From: Chitinophagaceae bacterium | Lineage (GTDB): Bacteria; Bacteroidota; Bacteroidia; Chitinophagales; Chitinophagaceae | Length of the DNA stretch: 64,000 nt | Direction: 5' to 3' | Assembly (NCBI GenBank): GCA_023957125.1 | Contig: JAMLHL010000007.1 | Location: forward strand, 124,001-188,000 | Part shown: one piece after another, positions 35,913 through 44,461 of the stretch | Position numbering within the stretch: position 1 is the stretch's first letter | Layout: every line of letters begins with the position of its first letter | The notes under the pieces: generated by a model | What the model was told of the DNA's origin: nothing | What the model saw: only the letters and a program-made list of their open reading frames with translations | Databases searched by the model: none | Position numbers and translations under genes: made by a program

Positions 35913-36434
35913 TTATCCTTCCGTGTATATCTCCAGCAAACCATCGGGAAGGCTCACCTGCACCTGTTTTTTTTTATGATCAATCTGCCGCAGGGTTTGT
36001 TCGTGTAATGGGATCAGCGCTTCTTTTCCCCCGATCAGAATTTTACACAGAACCTGGAAAGGCTGCTCAAAAACCTCCACAATTTCACCGAGATCTTTTC
36101 CCTCATTTATCAAATGATAACCCAGCAGGGCTATAGGCGCCGAGCCCGCGGCCAGTTTCTTAAAATCCTTTTCTTCCATCCACACGTCTTTGTTCAGCAT
36201 CTTCAATGCGGCTTCCCGGGTATGGATATCTTCCAGTTGCAGATAGGTTTCTTTTTCATTTTTAATACGGGAGGATCGAATAAAAAAAGGCAGAAAGGCA
36301 TCCTTTCCCTGCTCTGTATAAATGGCTTCAATGCCCTTGAGCGCAGTTTTTTTTCCCAGGCTGTGCAACAGGATCATTTCCCCCTCCAGCCTGAATGCCG
36401 CAGCAATTTTACCAATTTTAAAATATTCAGCCAT
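35913..36434 (-). CDS. rimM: Ribosome maturation factor RimM
   Basis: 173-aa 30S assembly factor. N-terminal beta-barrel (YFKIGKIAAAFRLEGEMILL) and C-terminal PRC-barrel domain (LLGYHLINEGKDLGEIVEVF ... GGKEALIPL). Downstream of rpsP by 87 bp on the same strand, with a terminator-like hairpin between them. trmD, its usual neighbour, is located at 47.9 kb. Confidence 0.92.
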   Translation of the reverse strand: MAEYFKIGKIAAAFRLEGEMILLHSLGKKTALKGIEAIYTEQGKDAFLPFFIRSSRIKNEKETYLQLEDIHTREAALKMLNKDVWMEEKDFKKLAAGSAPIALLGYHLINEGKDLGEIVEVFEQPFQVLCKILIGGKEALIPLHEQTLRQIDHKKKQVQVSLPDGLLEIYTEG

Positions 36435-36471
36435 TCAATTATGCAATTGGTTGCCAGGTAAAAAAGATCAC

Positions 36472-36496
36472 AAAAAAGCCCTGCATAACACAGGGC
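36472..36496 (-). terminator. Terminator or attenuator between rpsP and rimM
   Basis: Minus strand GCCCTG-N7-CAGGGC (36496-36478) followed by TTTTTT. It may end most rpsP transcripts and lower rimM expression relative to the ribosomal protein. Confidence 0.7.
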
Positions 36497-36521
36497 CATT
36501 TAGTTTGATAAAGCAAGGTTA

Positions 36522-36968
36522 CTATCCGTTGCCTTCTTCTTTTTGCTCTTCCGGCTGTTCAGTTTTCTTGGGAGCAAGGGGCTTTCTGGTCCTTCTTGCC
36601 CTGACAGCCTCTTCCTGCTTCTTTTTGATGCTGCCTTCATGTCCTTCATGCCATTCCTGGAATTTGTTCATGGCGGTGGCTTCATCAAATAAACCCAGGC
36701 TTACACCACGCAGCAGGTGTTTCAGGTACAAAACACCCTTAAAGGATAATATCCGGCGTACGGTATCCGTTGGCTGAGCTCCTTTTTGAAGCCAGTCGAG
36801 CGCTTTTTGTCTGTCTAACTGAACTGCTGCTGGTTGTGAAAGCGGATTATAAGTACCGATCTTTTGGATGAATTTTCCATCCCTTGGCGCACGGGCATCG
36901 GCTACCACTATAAAATAGAAGGGTCTCTTCTTACTCCCGTGACGTTGCAGTCTGATTTTAACAGCCAT
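36522..36968 (-). CDS. rpsP: 30S ribosomal protein S16
   Basis: 148 aa from the ATG at 36968 ([19 protein letters not shown]). The conserved S16 core covers the first about 80 residues, including [20 protein letters not shown]. The remaining about 65 residues are a Lys/Glu/Pro-rich extension ending EEQKEEGNG, longer than E. coli S16 (82 aa) but usual in Bacteroidota. The open frame reaches 37040, but the internal ATG fits the family start. Confidence 0.95.
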   Translation of the reverse strand: MAVKIRLQRHGSKKRPFYFIVVADARAPRDGKFIQKIGTYNPLSQPAAVQLDRQKALDWLQKGAQPTDTVRRILSFKGVLYLKHLLRGVSLGLFDEATAMNKFQEWHEGHEGSIKKKQEEAVRARRTRKPLAPKKTEQPEEQKEEGNG

Positions 36969-37022
36969 AAAAAATAAACATTTTAAATGGGTGATTGATA
37001 ATGGTTTCTTTCTAAAGGCTTG

Positions 37023-37054
37023 CGAAGATAAGTCATGCAAACTATTTTCAAAAA
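37023..37054 (-). promoter_or_regulatory. Candidate rpsP promoter
   Basis: Minus strand TTTTTG (37054-37049), 18-bp spacer, then TATCTTCG (37030-37023), one mismatch from TAnnTTTG. It sits between ffh and rpsP with a leader of about 50 nt, so rpsP can be transcribed separately from ffh. Confidence 0.5.
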
Positions 37055-37070
37055 TTAAATGTACAAAAAA

Positions 37071-38390
37071 TCATCGTTTTCCAAAACCCATTCTTCCCAT
37101 CGGCATCTTATTCATCATTTTCATCATCTGTTTCATTTGCTCAAATTGCTTCATAAACTGGTTAACTTCCGTCAGGTCTTTCCCTGCGCCTTTGGCGATA
37201 CGGGCCTTCCGGCTGGGATTGATCATATCCGGATTGGTTCTTTCAAAAGGAGTCATGGAATTAATGATAGCTTCTATGCCTTTAAAAGAATCATTGCTTA
37301 CATCCACATCCTTGATGGCTTTTCCTACTCCCGGTATCATGCCCATCAGGTCTTTAATATTTCCCATTTTTTTGATCTGCTGCAATTGCTCCAGAAAATC
37401 CTGAAAATCAAACTGATTTTTTCTCATTTTCTTTTGCAGCTTAGCCGCCTGTGCTTCGTCAAACTGCGCCTGGGCTTTTTCCACCAGGGTGGTGATATCA
37501 CCCATACCCAATATACGTTGCGCCATCCGCTCCGGGTAAAACACATCGAGGGTATCCATCTTTTCACCACTGCTGGTAAACTTGATCGGTTTTTTTACCG
37601 TATATTTTATAGACAGCGCCGCACCACCCCGGGTATCGCCATCCAACTTGGTCAGCACCACCCCGCTGAAATCCAGCCGGTCATTGAATGCTTTGGCCGT
37701 ATTCACGGCATCCTGTCCCGTCATCGAATCCACCACAAAGAGGATCTCCTGCGGCTTCACCGTATTTCTGATCTGCTCCACCTCCTGCATCATCGCCTCG
37801 TCCACTGCCAAACGCCCGGCAGTATCTATGATCACCACATTTTTATTTTTACTCTTCGCTTCCCGGATCGCATTTTGCGCAATAAGGGAAGGATTGCGGT
37901 TTTCGGGTTCATTATACACTTCCACCTGTATCTGCTCGCCCAATACCTTCAGTTGTTCTACCGCTGCGGGGCGATAAACATCCGCTGCCACCAACAGGGG
38001 CGATTTGCCTTTGTTGGTCTTGAGGTAATTAGCCAGCTTGCCGCTGAAGGTGGTTTTACCGCTTCCCTGCAACCCCGCAATTAAAATAACGGCTGGGTTT
38101 CCATTGTCGTTGAACCCGCTTGCCATCCCCCCCATCAGGGTCGTTAATTCGTCCTGCACTATTTTAACCATCATCTGCCCGGGGCTCACTGCGGTAAGCA
38201 CTTTTTCACCCAGGGCCCTGTTTTTGACCGTATCGGTAAACTCCTTTGCAATTTTGTAATTCACATCAGCATCCACCAGGGCTCGGCGTATATCCTTCAC
38301 CGTGTTGGCAATATTCAATTCATTAATTCTGCCCTCGCCTTTAATTTGCTTAAAGGCCGAATCTAACCGTTCGGATAATGACTCAAACAT
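37071..38390 (-). CDS. ffh: Signal recognition particle protein Ffh (SRP54)
   Basis: 439-aa GTPase that binds 4.5S RNA and nascent signal sequences. N domain first, then the G domain with GLQGSGKTT (106-114), DTAGR (189-193) and TKLDGDTRGG (247-256). A Met-rich M domain follows from about 300 and ends PMGRMGFGKR. Standard length. Upstream of rpsP-rimM on the same strand. Confidence 0.96.
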   Translation of the reverse strand: MFESLSERLDSAFKQIKGEGRINELNIANTVKDIRRALVDADVNYKIAKEFTDTVKNRALGEKVLTAVSPGQMMVKIVQDELTTLMGGMASGFNDNGNPAVILIAGLQGSGKTTFSGKLANYLKTNKGKSPLLVAADVYRPAAVEQLKVLGEQIQVEVYNEPENRNPSLIAQNAIREAKSKNKNVVIIDTAGRLAVDEAMMQEVEQIRNTVKPQEILFVVDSMTGQDAVNTAKAFNDRLDFSGVVLTKLDGDTRGGAALSIKYTVKKPIKFTSSGEKMDTLDVFYPERMAQRILGMGDITTLVEKAQAQFDEAQAAKLQKKMRKNQFDFQDFLEQLQQIKKMGNIKDLMGMIPGVGKAIKDVDVSNDSFKGIEAIINSMTPFERTNPDMINPSRKARIAKGAGKDLTEVNQFMKQFEQMKQMMKMMNKMPMGRMGFGKR

Positions 38391-38475
38391 AATTTCAATG
38401 ACTTTTGTTAATCTTTCACCGCCGGTTTTATTTTGAGACGTGCGCCGTTATAAAACCCGGACTGTAAAACCACAT

Positions 38476-38508
38476 AAAAAAAGTGAACAGTATTGATTTG
38501 TTCACTTT
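38476..38508 (-). terminator. Terminator of the sigma factor gene
   Basis: 10-bp perfect arms 38480-38489/38499-38508 with a 9-nt loop; on the minus strand the stem runs into seven T. It lies 47 nt after the rpoD stop and upstream of ffh. Confidence 0.8.
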
Positions 38509-38554
38509 CGAAAACGATGCAAAGTTAAGTAAAGTAACAATGCGCAGAATAGAA

Positions 38555-39424
38555 TTATGTACCTAAATAGGTTTTCAACAGCTTGCACCTTGAGGTGGTT
38601 CTGAGCTTGGTAATGGCTTTGTCTTTGATTTGCCTGACCCTTTCCCGGGTGAGGTTGAACCGCTCTCCGATATCTTCGAGGCTCATGGGATTATCGCAGC
38701 CGATACCAAAAAAAGAACGGATCACGTCCTGCTGGCGTTCCGTGAGCGTATGCAAGGACCGCTCAATTTCTTTTTTCAGCGACTCGTGATGGGCTACTTT
38801 CATATCCACACTGTCGGCATTGGGATTCTCCATCACGTCTGCCAGCGTACTTTCCTCCCCATCCGATAAAGGCGTATCCATACTCACATGCCTTGCTGCC
38901 ACGCCCAGCGTAGCGGCTATTTCTTCACTGTCTATTTCAAGAACATCGGCGATCTCCTCTGCCGACGGCTCTCTTTCATATTCCTGTTCCAATTGCTGAA
39001 AGGCCCTGTTGATCCGGTTGGTAAGCCCCACCTTATTAAGCGGCAGGCGAACAATGCGCGACTGCTCTGCCAAAGCCTGCAGGATACTTTGCCGGATCCA
39101 CCAAACCGCGTATGAAATAAATTTAAATCCTCTTGTTTCATCAAAACGCTGAGCCGCCTTAATCAATCCCAGGTTGCCTTCATTAATCAGGTCCGGAAGC
39201 GATAAGCCCTGGTTCTGGTATTGTTTTGCCACCGAAACCACAAAGCGCAGGTTGGCCTTGGTAAGCCGGTCCAGCGCCCACTGATCGCCCTGCCTGATCA
39301 AAGCCGCCAGTTTAACTTCTTCTTCCGGCCCGATCAATTCTACCCTCCCAATCTCCTGCAGGTATTTTTCAAGACTCTGCGATTCACGATTGGTAATAGA
39401 TTTCGTGATTTTGAGTTGACGCAT
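38555..39424 (-). CDS. rpoD: Primary RNA polymerase sigma factor (RpoD/SigA)
   Basis: 289 aa from the ATG at 39424 ([14 protein letters not shown]), the standard Bacteroidota start; upstream in-frame ATG codons add only five residues. Region 1.2 is [15 protein letters not shown], region 2 includes [12 protein letters not shown] and the -10 helix [15 protein letters not shown], region 3 is [19 protein letters not shown], and region 4.2 has the [23 protein letters not shown]. Region 1.1 is absent, as is normal in this phylum. This factor should recognise the TAnnTTTG boxes listed elsewhere. Confidence 0.95.
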   Translation of the reverse strand: MRQLKITKSITNRESQSLEKYLQEIGRVELIGPEEEVKLAALIRQGDQWALDRLTKANLRFVVSVAKQYQNQGLSLPDLINEGNLGLIKAAQRFDETRGFKFISYAVWWIRQSILQALAEQSRIVRLPLNKVGLTNRINRAFQQLEQEYEREPSAEEIADVLEIDSEEIAATLGVAARHVSMDTPLSDGEESTLADVMENPNADSVDMKVAHHESLKKEIERSLHTLTERQQDVIRSFFGIGCDNPMSLEDIGERFNLTRERVRQIKDKAITKLRTTSRCKLLKTYLGT

Positions 39425-39651
39425 ACTCATATGCAGCAATATTTAAGAGGTTTATAAGAAATCATGATACATACAGATTATCTCCTATATAACGCCGCCC
39501 GATACGAGAAATTGCCCTTCTGTATTCCAAGTCAGGCAATTTAACAAAATAACAGATAGGAGAAAAAAATATTCCTTAAAATCCTTTGACGCTGATATTA
39601 TTTTTATATTATTGCAGACTACGAATTATGATATGACTAACAGACTGAGAA

Positions 39652-40032
39652 ATGAGTAAAAAACAATTATATACGTTGGAATACCCGGTTCGCTGCTCTC
39701 CCTCTATACTTTACGAATTCCTTTCCACCCCTGCCGGACTGCAGGAATGGTTTGCAGACAAAGTGGATGAAAGGGACCTGGTATTCAGCTTTACCTGGGA
39801 AGGCTCCACCGATAAGGCAAAAGTATTAGAAGGGGAAGAAAACAGGTTCATCCGTTTTCAGTGGCAGCATGCGCCCAAAGAGGAATATTTTGAATTCAGT
39901 ATTGAGAAATCGGAAGTCACCAATCAAACCATCCTGGTTATTAAAGATTTTGCCGAAAAAAAGGAAATTGCCGACCAAAGCCGGCTGTGGGATTACCAGG
40001 TGAAGGAATTGCTGCATCGTATCGGAGCTTAG
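39652..40032 (+). CDS. START-like (AHSA1/SRPBCC) domain protein
   Basis: 126 aa, compact alpha/beta helix-grip fold: LEYPVRCSPSILYEFLSTPAGLQEWFADKV at the N-terminus is typical of AHSA1-like proteins. A Trp/Phe-rich strand region (FIRFQWQHAPKEEYFEFSI) and a long C-terminal helix follow. This Bacteroidota-conserved single-domain protein has no established function; ligand binding is assumed from the fold. 106 nt upstream of the Lpt permease gene, possibly in one transcript. Confidence 0.78.
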   Translation: MSKKQLYTLEYPVRCSPSILYEFLSTPAGLQEWFADKVDERDLVFSFTWEGSTDKAKVLEGEENRFIRFQWQHAPKEEYFEFSIEKSEVTNQTILVIKDFAEKKEIADQSRLWDYQVKELLHRIGA

Positions 40033-40138
40033 CCGTTATCCCATCTGCATATTTCTTACCTTAGCACACGATCCGAAAAATATTGCCGGGCTTCTTCCTG
40101 CCAAGCAAAAACCAGTACAAAACAGGAGCATATCCACC

Positions 40139-41692
40139 GTGATCAAGAAATTAGATAAACTTGTTGTTAAGGCTTTTATAGGCCCGTTTATCGCTACTTT
40201 TTTTATAGCCCTGTTCATACTGGTGCTCCAGTTCTTCTGGAAATACATAGACGACCTGGTGGGCAAAGGGCTCGACTTTTTCACCATTGTTCGTCTAACC
40301 AGTTATGTTACCGCTACGGCGGTACCGTTGGCCTTACCACTGGGCGTGCTGATCTCTTCCATCATGACTTTCGGTAAGTTGGGAGAAAGCTTTGAGACCG
40401 TAGCCATCAAGGCCGCGGGAATCCCTTTACTGCGCTTTATGCGCCCTTTATTTATCATTTCTTTCTTTATTTGCACCGTAGCTTTCCTGTTCTCCAATTA
40501 CATCATCCCGGTGGCCCAACTGAAATTTCAAACTTTATTATACGATATCACCGTAACCAAACCTGCTTTTAATCTCAAAGAAGGTGTGTTTTTCAGGGAG
40601 TTTGACGGCTATGCCATTAAGATCGGGAAGAAAGAAAAGGATAATACCACCATTCACAACATCATCATTTTTGAAAGGAACTACAACCTGCAGGACAATA
40701 TCATCATCTCGGAGAAAGGTAAAATGGATATCAGCAGCGATAAGAAATTCCTGGAATTTCACATGGAAAACGGGTGGCGCTATGAAGAAAGAGGGCCTTC
40801 CTACACCATCAACACCGATTATATAAGGCTGGGATTTAAAAATTATAAAAAAGTATTTGATCTGAGTTCGTTTAAGATGATGCGGACCCCGGACAGCCTT
40901 TTTAAGGACAACTTCAGGATGCTGAATATAAGACAACTGGATAAGACGATTGATTCTCTCAGAAAGACTTCGGGAGCCGACATGGAAAAGAAGGTGAACC
41001 GGGAAGTAGGGATCAATTATGACTTTATCCGGCGTGAGATCGTTCCCGGGAAAAAAGAGTATCCCGCTATTACTCCCGTATCACCCGGGTCCATAGAAAT
41101 ACGGGAATCGAACAAACCGGTGCCGCTGCCAAAACCCCGTTATGAGCCGGGAAGAAGCGTGGCCCGCGCGCTTACGCCGCCCAACGAAACCGGGTATGCG
41201 CAACTGCTGCCCGATTCAGCAAGAACCACCATCATTTCCAGGGCCATTGACCGCATCAGCAACCAGAAAAACAGCCTGGATGTGGTAGCCGAAGAATGGC
41301 GTCTGAAACAAAAGGACCTCCGCTACCATTTGATTGAATGGCATCGGAAATTTTCTTTATCGCTCGCCTGTGTGGTGTTGTTTCTGATCGGCGCTCCCCT
41401 GGGCTCCATTATCCGGAAAGGAGGGATGGGAATGCCCCTGGTCATTGCCGTTGTCTTCTTTCTCATTTTTCACCTGCTGAATATGTTTGGCGAAAAGTTC
41501 GTCCGGGAGGACATCACTTCTGCATTCTGGGGGATGTGGCTCTCCACACTGGTGCTATTGCCTATCGGCGCCTTCCTGACCTATAAGGCAATGCACGATT
41601 CTCAACTATTCAACAAAGAATTTTATTACCGGGTATTTGCAAAGCTGCACACGCTGTTGAAAACCCTGAAACCAGGGAAACCTGTTGCCTGA
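40139..41692 (+). CDS. LptF/LptG-family permease
   Basis: Inner-membrane subunit of the lipopolysaccharide export machine (YjgP/YjgQ family), which with LptB extracts LPS. 517 aa with GTG start: two to three N-terminal helices (FIGPFIATFFIALFILVLQF; PLALPLGVLISSIMTFG, whose GxLGE-like loop KLGESFE contacts LptB), a periplasmic beta-jellyroll, and three C-terminal helices (GAPLGSIIRKGGMGMPLVIA). The periplasmic part has a long, proline-rich and charged insertion (about residues 270-385), making it longer than E. coli LptF/G (about 360 aa). Whether it is F or G cannot be told. Confidence 0.88.
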   Translation: MIKKLDKLVVKAFIGPFIATFFIALFILVLQFFWKYIDDLVGKGLDFFTIVRLTSYVTATAVPLALPLGVLISSIMTFGKLGESFETVAIKAAGIPLLRFMRPLFIISFFICTVAFLFSNYIIPVAQLKFQTLLYDITVTKPAFNLKEGVFFREFDGYAIKIGKKEKDNTTIHNIIIFERNYNLQDNIIISEKGKMDISSDKKFLEFHMENGWRYEERGPSYTINTDYIRLGFKNYKKVFDLSSFKMMRTPDSLFKDNFRMLNIRQLDKTIDSLRKTSGADMEKKVNREVGINYDFIRREIVPGKKEYPAITPVSPGSIEIRESNKPVPLPKPRYEPGRSVARALTPPNETGYAQLLPDSARTTIISRAIDRISNQKNSLDVVAEEWRLKQKDLRYHLIEWHRKFSLSLACVVLFLIGAPLGSIIRKGGMGMPLVIAVVFFLIFHLLNMFGEKFVREDITSAFWGMWLSTLVLLPIGAFLTYKAMHDSQLFNKEFYYRVFAKLHTLLKTLKPGKPVA

Positions 41693-41698
41693 AATTGG

Positions 41699-41749
41699 CT
41701 CAGCCTTTGCCAGAACCTTCCGTCAATACGGTCGGACCGGCAAAGGCTG
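41699..41749. terminator. Stem-loop after the Lpt permease gene
   Basis: 12-bp perfect arms TCAGCCTTTGCC (41699-41710) and 41738-41749, with a second small CCGT...ACGG stem inside the loop. It starts 7 nt after the stop codon; no T-run follows, so it could be a processing or stability hairpin instead. Confidence 0.6.
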
Positions 41750-41889
41750 ATATATGACTTGCAATTCGGGAGCAAAAGTAAAACATCATCCGATATGATC
41801 TCCACTTCATTTGTCAATTGATTGTAAAAATTATTATACATCTGCCGGGGATGGACGTGTTGGGGCGTATTCGGGTGCATTTCAATTTT

Positions 41890-41975
41890 CCGCATGGGAT
41901 TGAAATCCCACGCATAAATAGGTGATCGAGCCTACGGCTCCGGAACCTGGAATGGCAAGAGCCATCGGCTCGGTT
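41890..41975. repeat. REP-like cluster of three small palindromes
   Basis: Palindromes TGGGATT-GA-AATCCCA (41895-41910), GAGCC-TAC-GGCTC (41928-41940) and GAGCC-ATC-GGCTC (41959-41971) stand in a row. The second and third share arms and 3-nt loops, the arrangement of dispersed REP elements mobilised by RAYT transposases. No RAYT gene is in the window. Confidence 0.6.
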
Positions 41976-42106
41976 GCATATTGTATCAAAGGAATTCAAT
42001 CCGTTGCATGTTTCCGCCTGCGAAAATTTGAATCACGCCCGGCGTATTGCCCGGAAACCTTATTTACTTAATTTCGCTTTACTTTTTCACCTGAAATCGA
42101 AATACT

Positions 42107-43474
42107 ATGCAAGTCTGGAAAGATTATCAGCAACAAAATAAAGACCGATTTTTAAATGAACTGCTCAACCTGTTGCGGATCCCCTCTGTAAGCGCTGACA
42201 GCGAGCATAAAAAAGACATGATCGAATGTGCGGAAGCAGTAAAACAGCGATTACTCGAAGCCGGCGCCGGCAAAGCTGAAATTATTACAACGGAAGGGCA
42301 TCCCGTGGTTTACGGTGAAAAAATAACCAACCCGGGTCTTCCTACGGTTTTGGTGTACGGTCACTACGACGTGCAACCACCCGACCCGCTGGAGCTATGG
42401 CACAGCGATCCGTTTGACCCGGTTATTAAAGACGGTAAAATCTTCGCACGTGGTGCCTGTGACGATAAAGGGCAATTTTACATGCACATTAAGGCACTGG
42501 AGATGCTGGTTAAAACCAACACCCTATCCACCAATATCAAGTTCATCATAGAGGGAGAAGAGGAGATCGGCTCCCCCAGCTTAGCCAGATTTGTGGCTTC
42601 GCATAAAGACCTGTTGAGCGCCGATGTGATCCTGATCAGCGACACTGCCATGATCAGCATGGACCATCCTTCCATAGATATTGGTGTGCGCGGGCTTTCC
42701 TATATAGAAGTAGAAGTAACCGGGCCTAACCGCGATCTGCACAGTGGCGTTTACGGCGGCGCTGTTGCCAATCCGATCACTGTACTTGCAAAAATGATCG
42801 CCTCCTGCCACGATGAAAATAACCATATCACCATCCCGGGTTTTTATGACAACGTAATGGAGACCACCGGAGCGGAAAGGGAACTGATGGCCCAGGCGCC
42901 GTTTGATGAAGCGGAATATAAAAAAGACTTAGGCGTAACGGCATTATGGGGAGAAAAAGGATATACCACCAACGAAAGAACAGGCATCCGGCCTACGCTG
43001 GAGCTGAATGGTATCTGGGGTGGTTATACGGGCGAAGGATCCAAAACCGTATTGCCAGCCAAAGCGCATGCGAAGATATCCGCGCGCCTGGTGCCCAACC
43101 AGTCGTCTGCAGACATCACGGCCAAATTATTACAATACTTTAAGGAGATCGCCCCGGAAGGCGTAACGGTGAAGGCAATGGCCCATCACGGTGGAGAGCC
43201 CTATATGACGCCGATTGATTCGCCGGCATACAAAGCGGCGGCCCGGGCTGTTGAAACTACTTTCGGAAAGCAGCCGGTACCGGTTCGGGGAGGCGGCAGT
43301 ATTCCCATCTGCGCTCTTTTCGAAAAAGAATTAGGCGCGAAAATAGTGTTCATGGGCTTCGGGCTCGACAGCGACAACCTGCATTCTCCCAATGAAAAAT
43401 TTGATCTTTTCAATTTCTATAAAGGCATTGAAACCATTCCCTGGTTTCATAAATATTTCGCGGAGCAGAAATGA
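42107..43474 (+). CDS. M20-family dipeptidase
   Basis: 455-aa cytoplasmic di-zinc peptidase of the M20 dipeptidase/carnosinase-like group. Metal ligands and catalytic acids are in place: GHYDVQPP (H86, D88), ARGACDDKG (D119/D120), the general base pair EGEEEIGS (E151/E152), and a C-terminal His near GLDSDNLHSPNE. The lid domain begins about residue 195 (GLSYIEVEVTGPNRDLHSG). It hydrolyses dipeptides or blocked short peptides; exact specificity is unknown. Confidence 0.9.
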   Translation: MQVWKDYQQQNKDRFLNELLNLLRIPSVSADSEHKKDMIECAEAVKQRLLEAGAGKAEIITTEGHPVVYGEKITNPGLPTVLVYGHYDVQPPDPLELWHSDPFDPVIKDGKIFARGACDDKGQFYMHIKALEMLVKTNTLSTNIKFIIEGEEEIGSPSLARFVASHKDLLSADVILISDTAMISMDHPSIDIGVRGLSYIEVEVTGPNRDLHSGVYGGAVANPITVLAKMIASCHDENNHITIPGFYDNVMETTGAERELMAQAPFDEAEYKKDLGVTALWGEKGYTTNERTGIRPTLELNGIWGGYTGEGSKTVLPAKAHAKISARLVPNQSSADITAKLLQYFKEIAPEGVTVKAMAHHGGEPYMTPIDSPAYKAAARAVETTFGKQPVPVRGGGSIPICALFEKELGAKIVFMGFGLDSDNLHSPNEKFDLFNFYKGIETIPWFHKYFAEQK

Positions 43475-43673
43475 AAGAGGAATCCGGCATTTGAAGCAAC
43501 AGATTTGTCCTAATCAGATTTTTCTAACCGGAATATTTCCTCAACTTTCTTTTCAAAGGTTTTCGCCAGCTTAAGTGACAGGATAACCGATGGAATATAT
43601 TTGTTGGTCTCTATCCCGAATTGTTCTTTTTATCCAATACTCCTATTTTTGGGTTAAAATGATCCATCACAAC

Positions 43674-44396
43674 ATGAAAAATATGAAATCCCTTGTGCTG
43701 ACCATCTTTACGGGCTTTTCCATGATTTACAGCCAGGCACAAACCATAGATGAATTGCAGTCGGGTTATATCAGAGCTATAGGCGGAAAAGAAAACCTGG
43801 CAGCGTTGAAAGATATTTTCATTGAAGTTAACCTGGATGTGATGGGCATGCAGATCCCGGCCAAACAATGGATCGTGTTTGATGAAGCCTCCCGGCAGGA
43901 AGTAGAGGTAATGGGACAGAAAATGATCACCTTTATCGGGAAAGATAAAGGATGGATGATCAATCCGCTGATGGGCGCCGCAAAGCCCACACCCATACCA
44001 GACGCGGCTGTGAAGGCCGCGCAGGGAACCTTAGCCCGCGGCAGCGAATTGGCCGATTACGGGTTAAGAGGGCTGAATGCCACTTACCAGGGGAAAGATA
44101 CGCTCAACGGCAAAACCGTGTTTAAAATCCTTTTGAACAGGGAAAACTATGAGAATACGATATACATGGATCCCGGCAGCTATTATATCCTGCGCAGCAT
44201 TGTAAAAACCAGCGTAGAAGATCAAACCGTGGAACAAACTACGGATTTTTCGGATTACCGGAAAACTTCCGGGGGATTTGCTTATCCTTATGCCATCACC
44301 ACCAGCAATCCTATGGTGGGCGACATTAAACTAATAGTGGACACAATTGAAGTAAATACAACGCCGGATATTAAGGCACTGGAAAGCACGGAATAA
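43674..44396 (+). CDS. Secreted LolA-like outer membrane lipoprotein-sorting-type protein
   Basis: 240 aa from the ATG at 43674, with signal peptide MKNMKSLVLTIFTGFSMIYS followed by QAQ. The mature part is a continuous beta-sheet protein (IDELQSGYIRAIGGKENLAALK, then many amphipathic strands), similar to the LolA/LolB-fold hypothetical proteins of Bacteroidota that usually open with a helix in which a threshold Gly-Gly-x-x-N/K-L motif appears. No catalytic motif. Longer upstream starts (to 43590) lack a signal peptide. Function unknown. Confidence 0.68.
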   Translation: MKNMKSLVLTIFTGFSMIYSQAQTIDELQSGYIRAIGGKENLAALKDIFIEVNLDVMGMQIPAKQWIVFDEASRQEVEVMGQKMITFIGKDKGWMINPLMGAAKPTPIPDAAVKAAQGTLARGSELADYGLRGLNATYQGKDTLNGKTVFKILLNRENYENTIYMDPGSYYILRSIVKTSVEDQTVEQTTDFSDYRKTSGGFAYPYAITTSNPMVGDIKLIVDTIEVNTTPDIKALESTE

Positions 44397-44461
44397 CTTT
44401 TTCTGAAGGTAATAACAGGCTGCCAATCGGGTGTAATTCAATATCGGTTTATTGGAAGTTA

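Larger units (their letters stand above)
41693..42106. other. 414-bp intergenic region with terminator-like and REP-like hairpins
   Basis: Holds the large stem-loop at 41699-41749 and the triple palindrome at 41890-41975, both listed separately. No ORF or RNA gene is supported. The dipeptidase promoter probably lies in the last 60 bp (TACTTTTT near 42080 is a weak -7 match). Confidence 0.55.

Noticed and set aside
37059..38084. 341-codon open frame antisense to ffh
   Set aside because: His/Phe-rich mirror translation of ffh with no conserved motif; ffh itself is certain.
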